A stretch of 64,000 nt of DNA from Bugula neritina. Taxonomy: Eukaryota; Bryozoa; Gymnolaemata; Cheilostomatida; Bugulidae. Shown here one piece after another: positions 38,545-61,790 of the stretch (positions are counted from its first letter, which is position 1; each line of letters opens with the position of its first letter). The notes under the pieces are model-generated. The model was not told where the DNA came from, searched no databases, and saw only the letters and a list, made by a program, of their open reading frames with translations. The DNA lies in NCBI GenBank assembly GCA_964035545.1, contig OZ037767.1, positions 18,566,281 to 18,630,280 on the forward strand. The letters are read 5' to 3'. The position numbers were made by a program, and so were the translations under genes.

Positions 38545-39680
38545 GCTGATTATAGACGTAGAACTGCTGCGTAGCTCAGATTCTCAATAAATGAACTACT
38601 ATAATATTATTTTACTGATAATGACATGAAGTGAAACTAATGCATTGTGCATGGAAAACCTATGAGTATATTGACGTTGGCTATCAGCCAAATCAATAGT
38701 GTATGGTGTATAGTGTATACATGAACAAACGCACACACCCTAGCGCTCAAGCGCATGTGGGTGTGCTAGACCTTACACCGTGACAGCACAAACAAAATGG
38801 CACCGCTGTTATGTTTTGTCAACAGGCGTTCACACACTGATGAAAAATACACCACATGACGTTAAGCTGTGACCAATCATAATAAGGCTAACCCCCTATT
38901 CACACTACCGTAACAGCCATTTTTAATGTGTCCAGACTGAAGTTTTCAAAGTCCGCTATTAGGTACAATCTATGACACTTCATTGGACAATTATATCCAA
39001 TGAATTAAAGCAAAAGTTTTTCTGCCCAATAGGAGTCCGCCGCAACTTATTTGAATCAAGCAGTGCTTGATCCTACCGTACCGCAACACTGTACAGGAAG
39101 CTCAGACATTTGTCAAAATGGCTGATATCTGCTGTTACGGCGTACGATACGGTAAGTGTGAATAGGGGGTAATTCTTGTCTGCGGTGACTCTATAGCGTT
39201 TTGATCATTACTTATTATATTACACATTACCTATTGTCTAAACTTTTGCTCAATCTATTCAAATCATTGCTTGCTGGCACAGGACAATTTATCACCATTC
39301 ACTCATATACTCATTTAGCTACTCACTTAGCCACAGCTTTTTTAAGCCACAGATAGCTTTGTATTCACTATTGCAATTACCAATGAACTTTGTGACCACA
39401 ATATATAGCTGTCAGCTTTTTATAGCTTATAGCCAGAGACCGGAGCTGAGTTGTTTTATGCTTTCATGCCAGTCTGATGCTTTTCTCCACTGACTGTGTT
39501 ATAGCTCTCACTGGTCATTTTTTGTTCTGTGCGTGATACATGTAGATATTTAACCTTTAACTATTACAACCTTATATATTTGGTTCTAACTCTCCCCAGG
39601 AAGGGTGATAGAGGTATGTTGAACATTGTTATGCAACAATTTTGTAATGTTTTATGTTTTTTTTTCTTGTCATCAATGTC
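38545..39680. other. Intergenic stretch between receptor-like and acetyltransferase genes
   Basis: Holds the upstream side of the receptor-like gene, a dispersed repeat (about 38800-38891 and 39173-39200) split by the TIR element at 38892-39169, and otherwise AT-rich DNA with no exon seen. Confidence 0.5.
38892..39169. mobile_element. TIR element (CCCCCTATTCACACT) nested in another repeat, 278 bp
   Basis: Ends CCCCCTATTCACACT and AGTGTGAATAGGGGG are perfect inverted repeats flanked by TAA (38889-38891, 39170-39172). The flanks join into a sequence that also occurs without the insertion near 59215-59260 (GACCAATCATAA...GCTAATTCTTGTCTG), giving a pre-insertion site with a single TAA. Confidence 0.92.
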
Positions 39681-39686
39681 TTTATT
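39681..39686 (-). terminator. Candidate poly(A) signal for the acetyltransferase gene
   Basis: AATAAA on the minus strand about 65 nt past the stop at 39749. Confidence 0.45.
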
Positions 39687-39748
39687 ATCAAATTGTATTG
39701 TAGTTAAATCATAGCGCAATATAATAATAAAAATATCTGTTTTAATTT

Positions 39749-45204
<5,456 letters not shown>

Positions 45205-45594
45205 GTTTTACGCAAGCTACACTAGTTCCACTTCACACGTTTAATCTATTCATATAGTTAAACAAAGCTGTTCACAGGTCAACAGCTGCATCTCTTATGC
45301 ATTTTGGCTACTTCCACTTTTTTAGATTTAGATAATTAATTTTATTCAAGAAACTTGTAAGTATTTGCTTAAACCAAATATGATGTTTAGGCCCTATACA
45401 TTCTTTATAGCCGTTGAGCAGTGAAGATTGTATAAATTTTGCAATAACTAATAATTGCTATTAAATTGTATAAATTTATAATTTGGCTATGGACTGAGAA
45501 GTGAATGTTAGCCATTGAGCAGGAAATAGAGACTAGCTATATAAAAGTTGTTAGAAATCACGAAAACACTTTCCTCCCTGTTGTGTAATTATTC

Positions 45595-45640
45595 AGTGCA
45601 TCTGCTTGCAAGCCGGAGGTTTGTAGTTCGGATCCAGTAG
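45595..45640 (+). repeat. tRNA-like SINE or pseudogene fragment
   Basis: GCATCTGCTTGCAAGCCGG is followed by a B-box-like GTAGTTCGGATCC. No complete cloverleaf could be drawn. Confidence 0.4.
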
Positions 45641-46513
45641 GGGCAATTATTTTACAGAAGTAGATGTTAGTTAACAAACCCTAGTAAATAGTGACACAAG
45701 CTTTTTTAAAAATAATGATGGCAATCAACTCGCTTTCATCATAAGTATGGCCATATTTTTATCTTTGTGATTTATTAAATATATTTATACCACAAGCTTA
45801 CAAAAGCTAAAAGCTTTTATAAGAGTCTTCCACCTAACAACCTTACAGATTTCCCTTTGAGCAGTCTCCTGTTTATTTTGCAAACTTTTACTTTATCTAA
45901 TTTACTTATGCTTGAAGCTTTTAAAGTTGTTTGTTTGCAAATGCAATACGTTGTATATTGTATAGTATAGTAAAAGAATGAAGCCCTTAGAAAATAGCTA
46001 CAAAATGTTATGCTCAAATGTGCAAACAAGAATAAATTGATCATAATAAAATGTAATTTAGTTGACATAATATAATGTTAATTATTATAATACAACTTAT
46101 CAAGTACAAATATGTATGATGCAATATAATTTAGTGCCTTATATTATAAAATAGTGTTTGTAAGTTAGTTGATTGTACTCAGCTGCCATGTAATATAACA
46201 TACTATGAATCAATATTATAGGATATAGCATAGTGGAATGTAAAGCAATAAATAAAATAGTAAAATGATGAAATATGAGATGATACATGATACCATAGTG
46301 TATTATTATATAACACATGTGATATAAAATAATATATTATATTCAAAAGATAACTAAGGGTAACATAATATAGTATATAGCGTGGTAAAATAAATAAAAT
46401 TTAATGCACTAAAATACAATTCAAATTAATACTAAAAGAAATTATTTAGTGCACATTGCAATATCAGTAAACAACTAATATGAAATATTAATATGTGAAA
46501 TGATGGTACATGG

Positions 46514-46829
46514 CAGGTTGTCCAACAGGTGACCCCAGGGCCGGATGTGGCCCCCAGCCTATATTTTTAAGTGACCCTAAAAGACATAAAACTGAAATTA
46601 TTTTACAAAGTATAAACGAATTGGAGTAAAAAAACCACCTTTTAAATGTCCTAATTCTACACATGCTATACAAATCATGCAACCTGCATTAGCTGTTGGG
46701 ACTTTACTGTGTTATGATTCATATACAAATTTGGAATTAGCACAAGCTAAAGTAATCAATGTGGCCTTTGCCACAACTATTTCCCTTCAGTGCATATGGC
46801 TCTCGCTCTGAAAAAGTCAAACACTCCTA
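46514..46829. mobile_element. hAT-like non-autonomous element, about 316 bp
   Basis: Left end CAGGTTGTCCAACAGGTGA and right end TCAAACACTCCTA are decayed hAT-type termini. Flanking 8-mers GTACATGG and GTACAGGC match at 6 of 8 positions. Internal GGCCCCCAG and GTGGCC stretches resemble the hAT-like element at 10731. It lies upstream of ligand copy A. Confidence 0.65.
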
Positions 46830-47009
46830 GTACAGGCTACATTGATTTAGTTTGAATATGAGGATGTCTGGCAATTTAAACTTTTACCATTGAATTGATG
46901 CCAATTTGCATCAAACCTTTGTACTTACATATAGGCAAAGTATGTTAGAAAAGTCAATTCATTTCTAATCTAATACAATAACTGAAAATACAATAATGAT
47001 TAAAGCTTA

Positions 47010-47281
47010 GCTGTGCAGCAGCTGCCTGTGATAGCCTGCAGTTCAAAAACTTGGCATGTTACCAAGTAACATCTTTGAAGGCTAGAGGAGAATCCCTTAA
47101 AGTGGGTTGAGTTCCACTTCATAAAACCTAGTCTTAGGCAGACAGTTGAAGTTCCTGGTCGCTAAAACACAATTTGCAAGAGTTAGAAGCTGCTAATAAG
47201 TCACATAGCTTTTGTTGCGACTAGATAACGAAATAGAGAGACTTAGGTTTTGCAGGCTCAGTCTGTTGAAAGTAAACCAGC
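47010..47281 (+). promoter_or_regulatory. Conserved upstream block of ligand copy A
   Basis: About 270 bp directly upstream of the start codon matches 56335-56623 upstream of copy B at roughly exon-like similarity, higher than most of the surrounding non-coding DNA. It is likely 5' UTR and promoter. It contains a kappa-B-like site at 47087-47096. No TATA box identified. Confidence 0.55.
47087..47096 (-). promoter_or_regulatory. kappa-B-like motif, copy A
   Basis: GGGATTCTCC on the minus strand fits GGGRNNYYCC. The aligned position in copy B also fits despite one base change. Confidence 0.4.
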
Positions 47282-47583
47282 ATGGGGGACTGCAAGCCAC
47301 TGCTAAAACATGATCTGAATGTCCATGTGCAAGAGAAAAACATAAAGGAAGAAGATGAACCTAACAGGATGTCTCATTGGGGTTCTGAGAGTCGGTTGCT
47401 AGTTGCTATGGCAACTGTAGTAATAATTCTGCTGTTTACTACTGTCTAGTGATGACAGTGAACATAATCTGGAATGACGTTAATGAGCTGAAGACCGAGC
47501 TTGCAGACCTGAAACGGGAATGTAGTGATAGTTTGGCAAAGGTACTGGTCTTATAGATAGTATACAAATATATATGTAATGTA

Positions 47584-47970
<387 letters not shown>

Positions 47971-48180
47971 CCTTTCCCCTTTCTTACTAAATATAGTAAA
48001 ATTTGAAAGATAGCATAAAATGTGGTTAGCAGAATTCTGCATCTGATGGTAAAAAAGTGAACTTTAAGAGGAAATACGAAACACAGTTTTTAGGAAAACT
48101 TGTTATTTTTCAAGTTAATTCTCAATTATATGTTTCATCTAGAATATAAGTTAAATTGTTATATGTATGACACTGACTAA

Positions 48181-48563
48181 GCATAGGGCCACACAAATGA
48201 GACGTTGTGGGTGGGATTTTCATGCGTCTAACATGCTGAGCGAGAAGTGCGGCAAACTCGTGCGTGTTTGATCTAATTGGCTTATTATCACTTTTTTTAT
48301 TATCACTTTTTTACTTTTAATTTTTAGCAAACTGAATTAAAACAGTTTCATATAGTTTGCATTTCCAATTCTATAATATCTAAAGTCATTTTGCCGATGA
48401 CAAAGTTTTAAAAACAAACGTCTGTAGGCAAGCAGTAAAGTTTATCGCTAACATCATTAGCTAATAAATTTCTGCACTCGCAACACAAGCATTGTGTTTG
48501 GCAGGTCTAAATGGGTTTTCTTGCACGTCACTCTCGTGTAAACTGTGTCGTGTGGCCCTAGGC
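48181..48563. mobile_element. TIR element with TAA target duplication, 383 bp, ligand A intron 1
   Basis: Left end GCATAGGGCCACAC and right end GTGTGGCCCTAGGC form the same terminus as the element at 32510-32852. TAA on both sides (48178-48180, 48564-48566). Absent from intron 1 of copy B, so inserted after the duplication. Confidence 0.85.
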
Positions 48564-49529
48564 TAACTCATATAGAAGGAGTGTGTATGTTTGTGCTAGA
48601 GCTAACTAGGGAGAGACAATGGTGATCTGTGAGTGCAAGGCCTGTTAGTATTACATTATACTATAGGCTATAAGGCTAGTGAGTGACACTTCCATGCAGT
48701 GACATATACCAGTAGGCTCATATCAGAAAAAAGATGTATGTATAGCCAAAACTCTGACCCTTATGTTACTTTAAAAGTTCTCAAGCTATGTTGACAACTT
48801 GGTTTGAGGTGAGTTTCATTGCCCCCCAAAAAATTCTCACTGTTATTGAAAAGAAGGTTATTATAAGCAGACTAAAAAGATAATACAATGCAATAATATT
48901 TAGTTATGTTTTTAGTCACAACCAAAGGAGACTGCTAAAGTGAAAAGACAATTGAGCACTGAAACCGATGACTACAGCAGACTCGCTCTATATGGTAATA
49001 AATTATTTAATACTTTACTCAAACATACGGATTTATGTAATATTTCTAGCCTGCCCTGTTCTCCAATTCTTTAATTTTTAATCTCGTAATCTCCAATTGA
49101 TTCAGCAAAAGTATTTATACCATAACCATGTATAGATTTACAAATTATAGAAAAAACATATCTCTTTTTTTAAAATTAAACTAAAATATTACGCTCAACT
49201 CTGTAGCATATGATGGTCACACATAAAGATTTCAAATTGCAACATTGTGCATGGTTTATTGCGTTTCTTGTAAAGCTAAAAGAGTATTAAGGAAGCTACA
49301 TGACATTAACAGAAGAATGTTTCTACATATATATTGCATTTTCATTTTTTATGTGTGATAAAGTCAGCGTCAAAGTATTAACAGTTATGTATATCTTTTC
49401 AGGCATTCCATTCTATGACATTGCTTTGATCCGTGGTGACCCTTTGACCTTAGATGAACCAATATGTAAGTATAATCAGCAGTGTGTCTCAAACTAAAAC
49501 ATGATAGCAGTGTGTGGAGTTACCTTAGT

Positions 49530-50945
49530 GTACGATGTAACTAGTGATGTGACTAGTGTATAATGTAACTAGTGTATGATGTGACTAGTGTATAGTGTGA
49601 CTAGTGTATGGTGTGACTAGTGTATAGTGTGACTAGTGTATAGTGTGACTAGTGTATGATGTGACTAGTGTATGGTGTAACTAGTATATGGTGTGACTAG
49701 TATATGATGTGACTAGTGTATGGTGTGACTATTGTATAGTGTGACTAGTGTATAGTGTGACTAGTGTATGGTGTGACTAGTGTATGGTGTGACTAGTGTA
49801 TAGTGTGACTAGTATATAGTGTGACTAGTGTATGGAGTGACTAGTGTATGGTGTGACTAGTGTATGGAGTGACTAGTGTAAGGAGTGACTAGTGTATGGA
49901 GTGACTAGTGTATGATGTGACTAGTGTATGGTGTGACTAGTGTATAGTGTGACTAGTGTATGATGTGACTAGTGTATGATGTGACTAGTATATAGTGTGA
50001 CTAGTATATAGTGTGACTAGTGTATAGTGTGACTAGTGTATGGTGTGACTAGTGTATAGTGTGACTAGTGTATAGTATGACTAGTGTATGATGTGACTAG
50101 TGTATAGTGTGACTAGTGTATGGTGTGACTAGTGTATGGAGTGACTAGTGTATGGAGTGACTAGTGTATGATGTGACTAGTGTATGGTGGGACTAGTATA
50201 TGGTGTGACTAGTGTATGGTGTGACTAGTGTATAGTGTGACTAGTATATAGTGTGACTAGTATATAGTGTGACTAGTGTATAGTGTGACTAGTGTATGGT
50301 GTGACTAGTGTATAGTGTGACTAGTGTATGATGTGACTAGTATATGATGTGACTAGTGTATAGTGTGACTAGTGTATAGTGCGACTAGTGTATGGTGTGA
50401 CTAGTGTATAGTGCGACTAGTGTATGATGAGACTAGTGTATAGTGTGACTAGTGTATGATGTAACTAGTGTATGATGTGACTAGTATATAGTGTGACTAG
50501 TGTATAGTGTGACTAGTGTATAGTGTGACTAGTATATGGCATGACCAGTGTAGAGTGTGACTAGTGTATGATGTGACTAGTGTAGAGTGTGACTAGTGTA
50601 TAGTGCGACTAGTGTATGGTGTGACTAGTGTATAGTGCGACTAGTGTATGGTGTGACTAGTGTATAGTGTAACTAGTGTATGATGTGACTAGTGTATGAT
50701 GTGACTAGTGTATAGTGCGACTAGTGTATAGTGTGACTAGTGTATGGTGTGACTAGTGTATAGTGTGACTAGTGTATGGTGTGACCAGTGTAGAGTGTGA
50801 CTAGTGTATGATGTGACTAGTATATGATGTGACTAGTATATGATGTGACTAGTATATGATGTGACTAGTGTATGATGTGACTAGTTTATAGTGTGACTAG
50901 TATATGGTGTGACTAGTGTATCATGTAACTTGTGTGACTATTGTA
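49530..50945. repeat. 16-bp minisatellite, ligand A intron 3, about 1.4 kb
   Basis: Unit TGACTAGTGTATGGTG with variants ATAGTG, ATGATG and ATGGAG. It starts about 65 bp past the exon-3 donor. The same unit forms a shorter array (58285-58625) in copy B. Confidence 0.95.
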
Positions 50946-53900
50946 TGGTGGGATTGCTTGGTGTATAGAAATTTTCTATGGGTCACAGAGCAATGTATGA
51001 TACCTGCAAGTCCAATATTTTACTACTAAATAGTTTCAAAATTACTCAAAGTCTATAAAAGCATTGAACAAAATATGACGAAACTAATTTTGTACTGTTA
51101 TTTTCATTTTCCAATTCTAATTGCATCTCAAACTGAAACACATTATTTGAGTTTATTGCCATAATATAGTATGCCGAGGATCTAAAATTGTTAGCATTTC
51201 ATAATGATTTCATACAGCACACTTCATTTTGTTATTTTTCAGTTTCAGAATACAAATTTTATTATATTATTTTCAAAAAAGTCAATGTAAGTGTGTTGTA
51301 CTGTACTGTTCAACTCGATCTAGAAGCAATGGCACAGATAATTGAATGATTTGCAAAGAACCATAGACAATATCTTTCTCTTATAAAATAGCTTGCTTGT
51401 TATCAGCTATCACCTAAGCAGTATTTCTGACTTATGATAAAGATGAAGAGAGAAAATTAAAATAATAATGTAACTCCTTTGAAGCCACAAGCCTTGTTTG
51501 ACTAATATACACAGATCTGTATATGATCTTACAATGTATCTTATTAGATGACAGAAGAAAAAAGTTTAAGAACACCACAACTTCCATCGAGGCATGCACC
51601 AGTCGATATATGAAAATGAAAAACAGCTACAATGACCTACTATGTAAAAGGAAAATGGCTGTCGCTGAACAAGTGACAAAAATGAAGTTCACACAAAGTA
51701 TGGCTACTAGTTCTCTGTTATGCATGCTTATTACAAAAGTAAGCCAAGTCTTGCAAATTTCATCTAATTTGCTAAAAAGTTATTATTACTTTATGTCATT
51801 GTATTTATAGAAAATTGCGGTTTGCATTTATAGAGGGAGTACTGCAGCGCCCCCTTCGTAGTTCACTAAGCTACTGGTTAGAAACCTCAATTCGTGACAT
51901 AATAGCATACCAGATTTAACTCGAGGATCCTTTAAATTCAGCCATCTTTTCCCTATACACACACATATATATATATTATAAGCATGCATACACATGCTAT
52001 TAAATGACTTCCAGCCATTTAATCTAAATTTGTCAATTTATACACATTTTTTATTAGACTTTTAGTTGGATTACTATCAAAACAACACATTTCACGCCTA
52101 TCAGTTATACAAGAATTATGAGCTTCCCCAATAATTCCACATTACTTACTCAAAAGTTAAAATTGACTTGAAAAGTTCATATGTCACTGATTTTCAATGG
52201 TGATTTAGCTAGAAAACGAGGTTCCAAGCCCATTTCAGTGAATTCTATGAAACTTTGTGATAACAAGATCTGTGAACTACAGCACACTGTATTTATAATT
52301 CCTACTGAAAGTGCTTTCAAAACTTTAGCCAGATTATCCACATTTTTGAAAGTTGCATGATCTTATGACAACTGATTACAGGATCAGAAGATCTTGCAAT
52401 CTATCCCTATTTCACCAAGGCAGACTGGATGAATGAAGAAACAGCTGAAGAGAAGTATAGGCTCCATCGCTCTGGAAAGATATCAGTTGAGTCCCGTGGA
52501 ATCTACATTGTGCATGGCAGTGTAAGCATTTAGAATAACTAATACAACAATTCAGTATTTTGAGAGAATAGCCATAGTCTGTAGAGTAGGGATAACAGCT
52601 GTATAACAGCAACCGCCCACTCTTTCTTCTAAAAAAGCAATTCCAACTTGTTGTTATAGATGTGTGTGAGAGATCAAAATATAAGGTTATTCCCCTGTCA
52701 CATTATAAGTCTTAACTTGAGTTGTAGCAAAAGTAAAAAAAATCTACATCACATAAGAAACTGCAATTACAAATGTACACAATTAAACCATAGATTATCC
52801 TTATCAGTCATTCAATAATTTGACTTATTGTATTATTAAACACATGATTTGATTATATAAAAATATAATATCTGGTAATTTATTAGGGAGTTCAACTGGT
52901 AATTTTTCTAGCAAAATTTGCAATCTGACGAAAGTGAAAATCTCTATTTTAAAACAACTTAAACATGCCTGAGACCACTTAAACATGCCTGGGACCACTT
53001 AAACATATACTTGGGTATACCTATAAGTATAATTGAGTGTACTTAAATATACTTAAGAGTATATTTAAACGTAGCAATGAGCATAATTGGTTTAATTTCA
53101 GTGAAAAAAATCGCTTTTTCAGCTTTTATAAAAAGTCTTTATAGAAAGCAAAAAATAGTAGAGAATGATTGTCTTTAAATTTTTTTACACAGCTATTTTG
53201 TAAGATCTGAAATATTTTAAATCATTGTTTGTAAATCATTTCCCTTATTTTTGTGTAATATATAAAGTTTTAACAAAGCATCAATGCATCTAAATATTTT
53301 ACATTTTGGTTTTAATTTTCTTTACAAATCTCTGATTTTACTCATCTACATGCTTTTAGAGTTCTCATTTAAATTTTTCTTTTCATTTCATTACGTTTTA
53401 TAACTTTTCAGATTCATTTCAGCGTAAATGACAGATCAACTTTCCCATACTACAGCATTTACATATCAGACTCTGAAGGGTTTAATGAACGCCTTATCAC
53501 TAAATGCGTAGTCACAACAATGAACGATAACACGGATGAAGATATTTTCCCTTGTCAAGCTTGGCAGGTGAGTCTTTATTCTACACAGTATACTAAATGT
53601 ACTGAATCTTTAAACTTAGTCAATTCTATATAGCTCTGAATAAACCATATGCAGTTTAGTGTGAGCCTGTCTAAAGCGGGAGCACGTTGTGTAGTTTTTT
53701 TCTAACCATTTCTCACCAAGCAATAACTTGATGCCTCTGTAAACTTTCCTTGTGAAACAGAAAAATTGATGATTTAAAATATGGTTTTTCTTGCATTTAA
53801 AAGATTTCTTTTGTTAATTTATTTAAAAAAAGTTTTAGTCTTTTAGTTTCTCAAATTTTTATACTTTTAAATCGATGTCTGCTGTTATACTTATTCTTTG

Positions 53901-54796
53901 TGCAAACTTCAAGCTTTCTATAGAGCTTAAATATTCCTATCATCTCTACAGATGTATTGATCAATTGATATATAGCTTATCAACAGATGGGCAGAAGTTG
54001 GTTATAAATTGATTGTTAATGTAAAGGAAAAGGCCTTCAGTTTTTTCGATATACTCCTGCCCCTGGGCTAAATCAATATTGGGAATTATTGTTTAATAAA
54101 ATATTAATAATAAAAATAGTTTACAATAAACTACAGGATACGTAATATTTTTATTGAAACAATAAAATGTTACTGCAGAGCTATTTTTAAAGTATGAATA
54201 TTATCTGACTTTTTAGATGGTGCAACTTGAAGCTGGTGATTTGATTTACATGACTATCAGCAATCATGTTTGGTTCAGAATAGAGAAGGAGACCTTTCAC
54301 CTAGCACTAATCAAACTCAATGATGGACTCAATTAGACTAAACAGTTTTCATTTTGACAAAAAAGTAACTAAAAGCTTTATTACGAATAGCAATAACTTT
54401 ATTGGTGTTTAAGAGTTTTGCATATATTATGATCCACCAAAAATACGTACAAAAAACAAAGTAAATTATATTTTTTTTTTCATCTTATGCATTAATATTG
54501 CTACTTTAGGTTATAAAAGAAATTATCTAGAGTAACGGATAGCATGAAAATTCTTATGCAACTCACTGTAAATAGTATTAATTATATAATATGTACTAAT
54601 CTTTTTATATTGAAATTAAAATAGTAATATAATTAGTAATATTAAATGTTTTACGTACAGACTTTCATAGGTCAGCAATTAATTCTTATATATAACATCA
54701 CTAAGTCAAAAGGCTTATGTTATTACAGCTGCCATTTGAGTTTTTAAAGCAGGCTATAATTTGCATGAAGATAATTCCCATGTTGTAGTTATTCAA

Positions 54797-54802
54797 AATA
54801 AA
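54797..54802 (+). terminator. Candidate poly(A) signal, ligand copy A
   Basis: AATAAA about 460 nt past the stop at 54336; weak evidence in AT-rich DNA. Confidence 0.25.
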
Positions 54803-55445
54803 TAGCCTAATGCAAAATGTACCGGCAGAATGCAAAAAACTGCAGTAACCTCATTGTTTATAAACTAACGATTTGATTTAACTTGTAGAGCTAATAAAAA
54901 GATGCTAGACAGAAATTATGCTTTTTAATTGTAAATTCAAAATTGATTACTTTCTGCAGGTATTATACATAACATATATCATAACTATTTTTGGCTGGTT
55001 TCACTTTTTTAGATTTAGAGAAATATAATGCTGTTTAGGAAAATCTCCTTTATAAGTATTATATAAGTAAACTTGTTAAAATCATGTATAACGTTTATTT
55101 ATTCTTTATAGCTGTTTAGCAGAGACAATTTTGTAAATTCTGAAACTATTGATTGAAATTAAACATAATCTAGATTCCAGTTATAAACTGGGAAGTGAAA
55201 GCTAGCTACAATATAACGAAAGAAGAAGTAAAAAATATGATTAAGAACAGTGATGGTAGTTAACTCACTTACATCTTGCAATTATATGTTGTCTTTTTCT
55301 TACCTTTTTTTACAACACATCTTATAAAAGCAAAATGCATTTAGTTATCTTTTCTTCCAGCTAATAACCTTAAATATTTTTGCATGCCTTCTGTTTATTT
55401 TGCAAACTTGTACCTCACCCATAATTGACTTACGACTGAAGCTTC

Positions 55446-55606
55446 AAGGCCTGGCCACACACTTGTGAGAATTACACAAAATCATCTATTTGACACAAAA
55501 ACAAAGGGTACGACCACCTGAGGCGACGGACGAAAAAACGCAATTGACCATAAGCACATTTAATTGGTTAATATAATTTTTGCAACAGTTATAATATCAA
55601 ATCTAC

Positions 55607-55615
<9 letters not shown>
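55446..55615. mobile_element. Partial copy of the AGGCTTGGCC TIR family
   Basis: Begins AGGCCTGGCCACACACTTGT and continues through ATCATCTATTTGACAC. Its far part (CATTTAATTGGTTA...GCAACAG...CTACCACA) matches the inverted interior of the element at 28982-29361. The second TIR is missing; a TA array follows directly. Confidence 0.65.
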
Positions 55616-55645
<30 letters not shown>

Positions 55646-56334
55646 TAATATAGTATATTAAAAAAAAGAAGTCACTACAAAAATTGTTGCAAAACCCTAT
55701 AACACTCAAATGTGGATATGATTATTATAATTAAATGCCACATATAATATGATTTATCTTACTGTAATATAATAACAACTATTAGAATTATAATAAGCAA
55801 ACTTATATATACTATTATAAGCAAACAAAAAACAATATAATGCAATTCATTGTATTATATACTTTATAATATGTATCATTATGAACTGTTAATATATTAA
55901 AACAGAGGAATGTTAAAGAAGCTTAACTACAGCATTAAATTTGGTAAAGCAAGGCAGTGGTATAAATCATCCGCTATTAAGTTGAGAGCCTTTCAACAGT
56001 CCTATAGAAAGTTGGTTATGCTCAACCATACTATGTATTTTTTGATGTCATATATGAGAGGGCCCCATTTCATATCTGTAACTTGTTTACAAAAAAAAAC
56101 AACTTTTAAAAGCTTGCCTACCAGTTTGCTCCTAGTGCTTGGGTTTCAAAGTGTGTTCTGTATCACCTATCTATGTAATACTCAACAGTTACAATGATAG
56201 ATCACATTGAGTGTTTCTGTCATTTGCTTAAGCCAATTTATTTTTATTTTATTTATGCTTTTACTGTTAATCTTTAATAAATAATATTTTAGGTCACAAA
56301 TTAGTTAACGCAGCTGATATTATACAGTAAATTG

Positions 56335-56623
56335 CACAGCTTTGCAACAGCTGCCTGTGATAGCCTGCAGTTCAAATAACTTGGCATGTCTCCAAGCAAC
56401 ATGTTTGAAGGCTAGAGGAAAATCCCTTAAAGTGGGTTGAGTTCTACTAGATAAAAATTTAGCCTTAGGCACAAATTGAAGTTCCAGGTTAGTATAATTT
56501 TAACATAAAACACAATTTGCAAGAGGTAGAAGCTGCAATAAGTCACACGACTTTTGTTGAAATTAGATAAGTAAGTAGAGACACTTTAGCTTTACAGGTT
56601 CAGTCTGTTATAGGTTAATTAGC
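56335..56623 (+). promoter_or_regulatory. Conserved upstream block of ligand copy B
   Basis: Aligned with 47010-47281. It shares blocks such as CAGCTGCCTGTGATAGCCTG and AATCCCTTAAAGTGGGTTGA. Likely 5' UTR plus promoter; includes a kappa-B-like site at 56417-56426. Confidence 0.55.
56417..56426 (-). promoter_or_regulatory. kappa-B-like motif, copy B
   Basis: GGGATTTTCC on the minus strand, a close fit to the kappa-B consensus, 197 bp upstream of the start codon. Confidence 0.45.

Positions 56624-61790
<5,167 letters not shown>

Noticed and set aside
45595-45640. Functional tRNA gene
   Set aside because: A B-box-like motif is present but no acceptor stem or full cloverleaf could be paired; kept only as a repeat fragment.
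55910-56197. 95-codon plus-strand frame between the two ligand genes
   Set aside because: Lies in the duplicated flank but has no open counterpart at the aligned place in unit A; probably chance.
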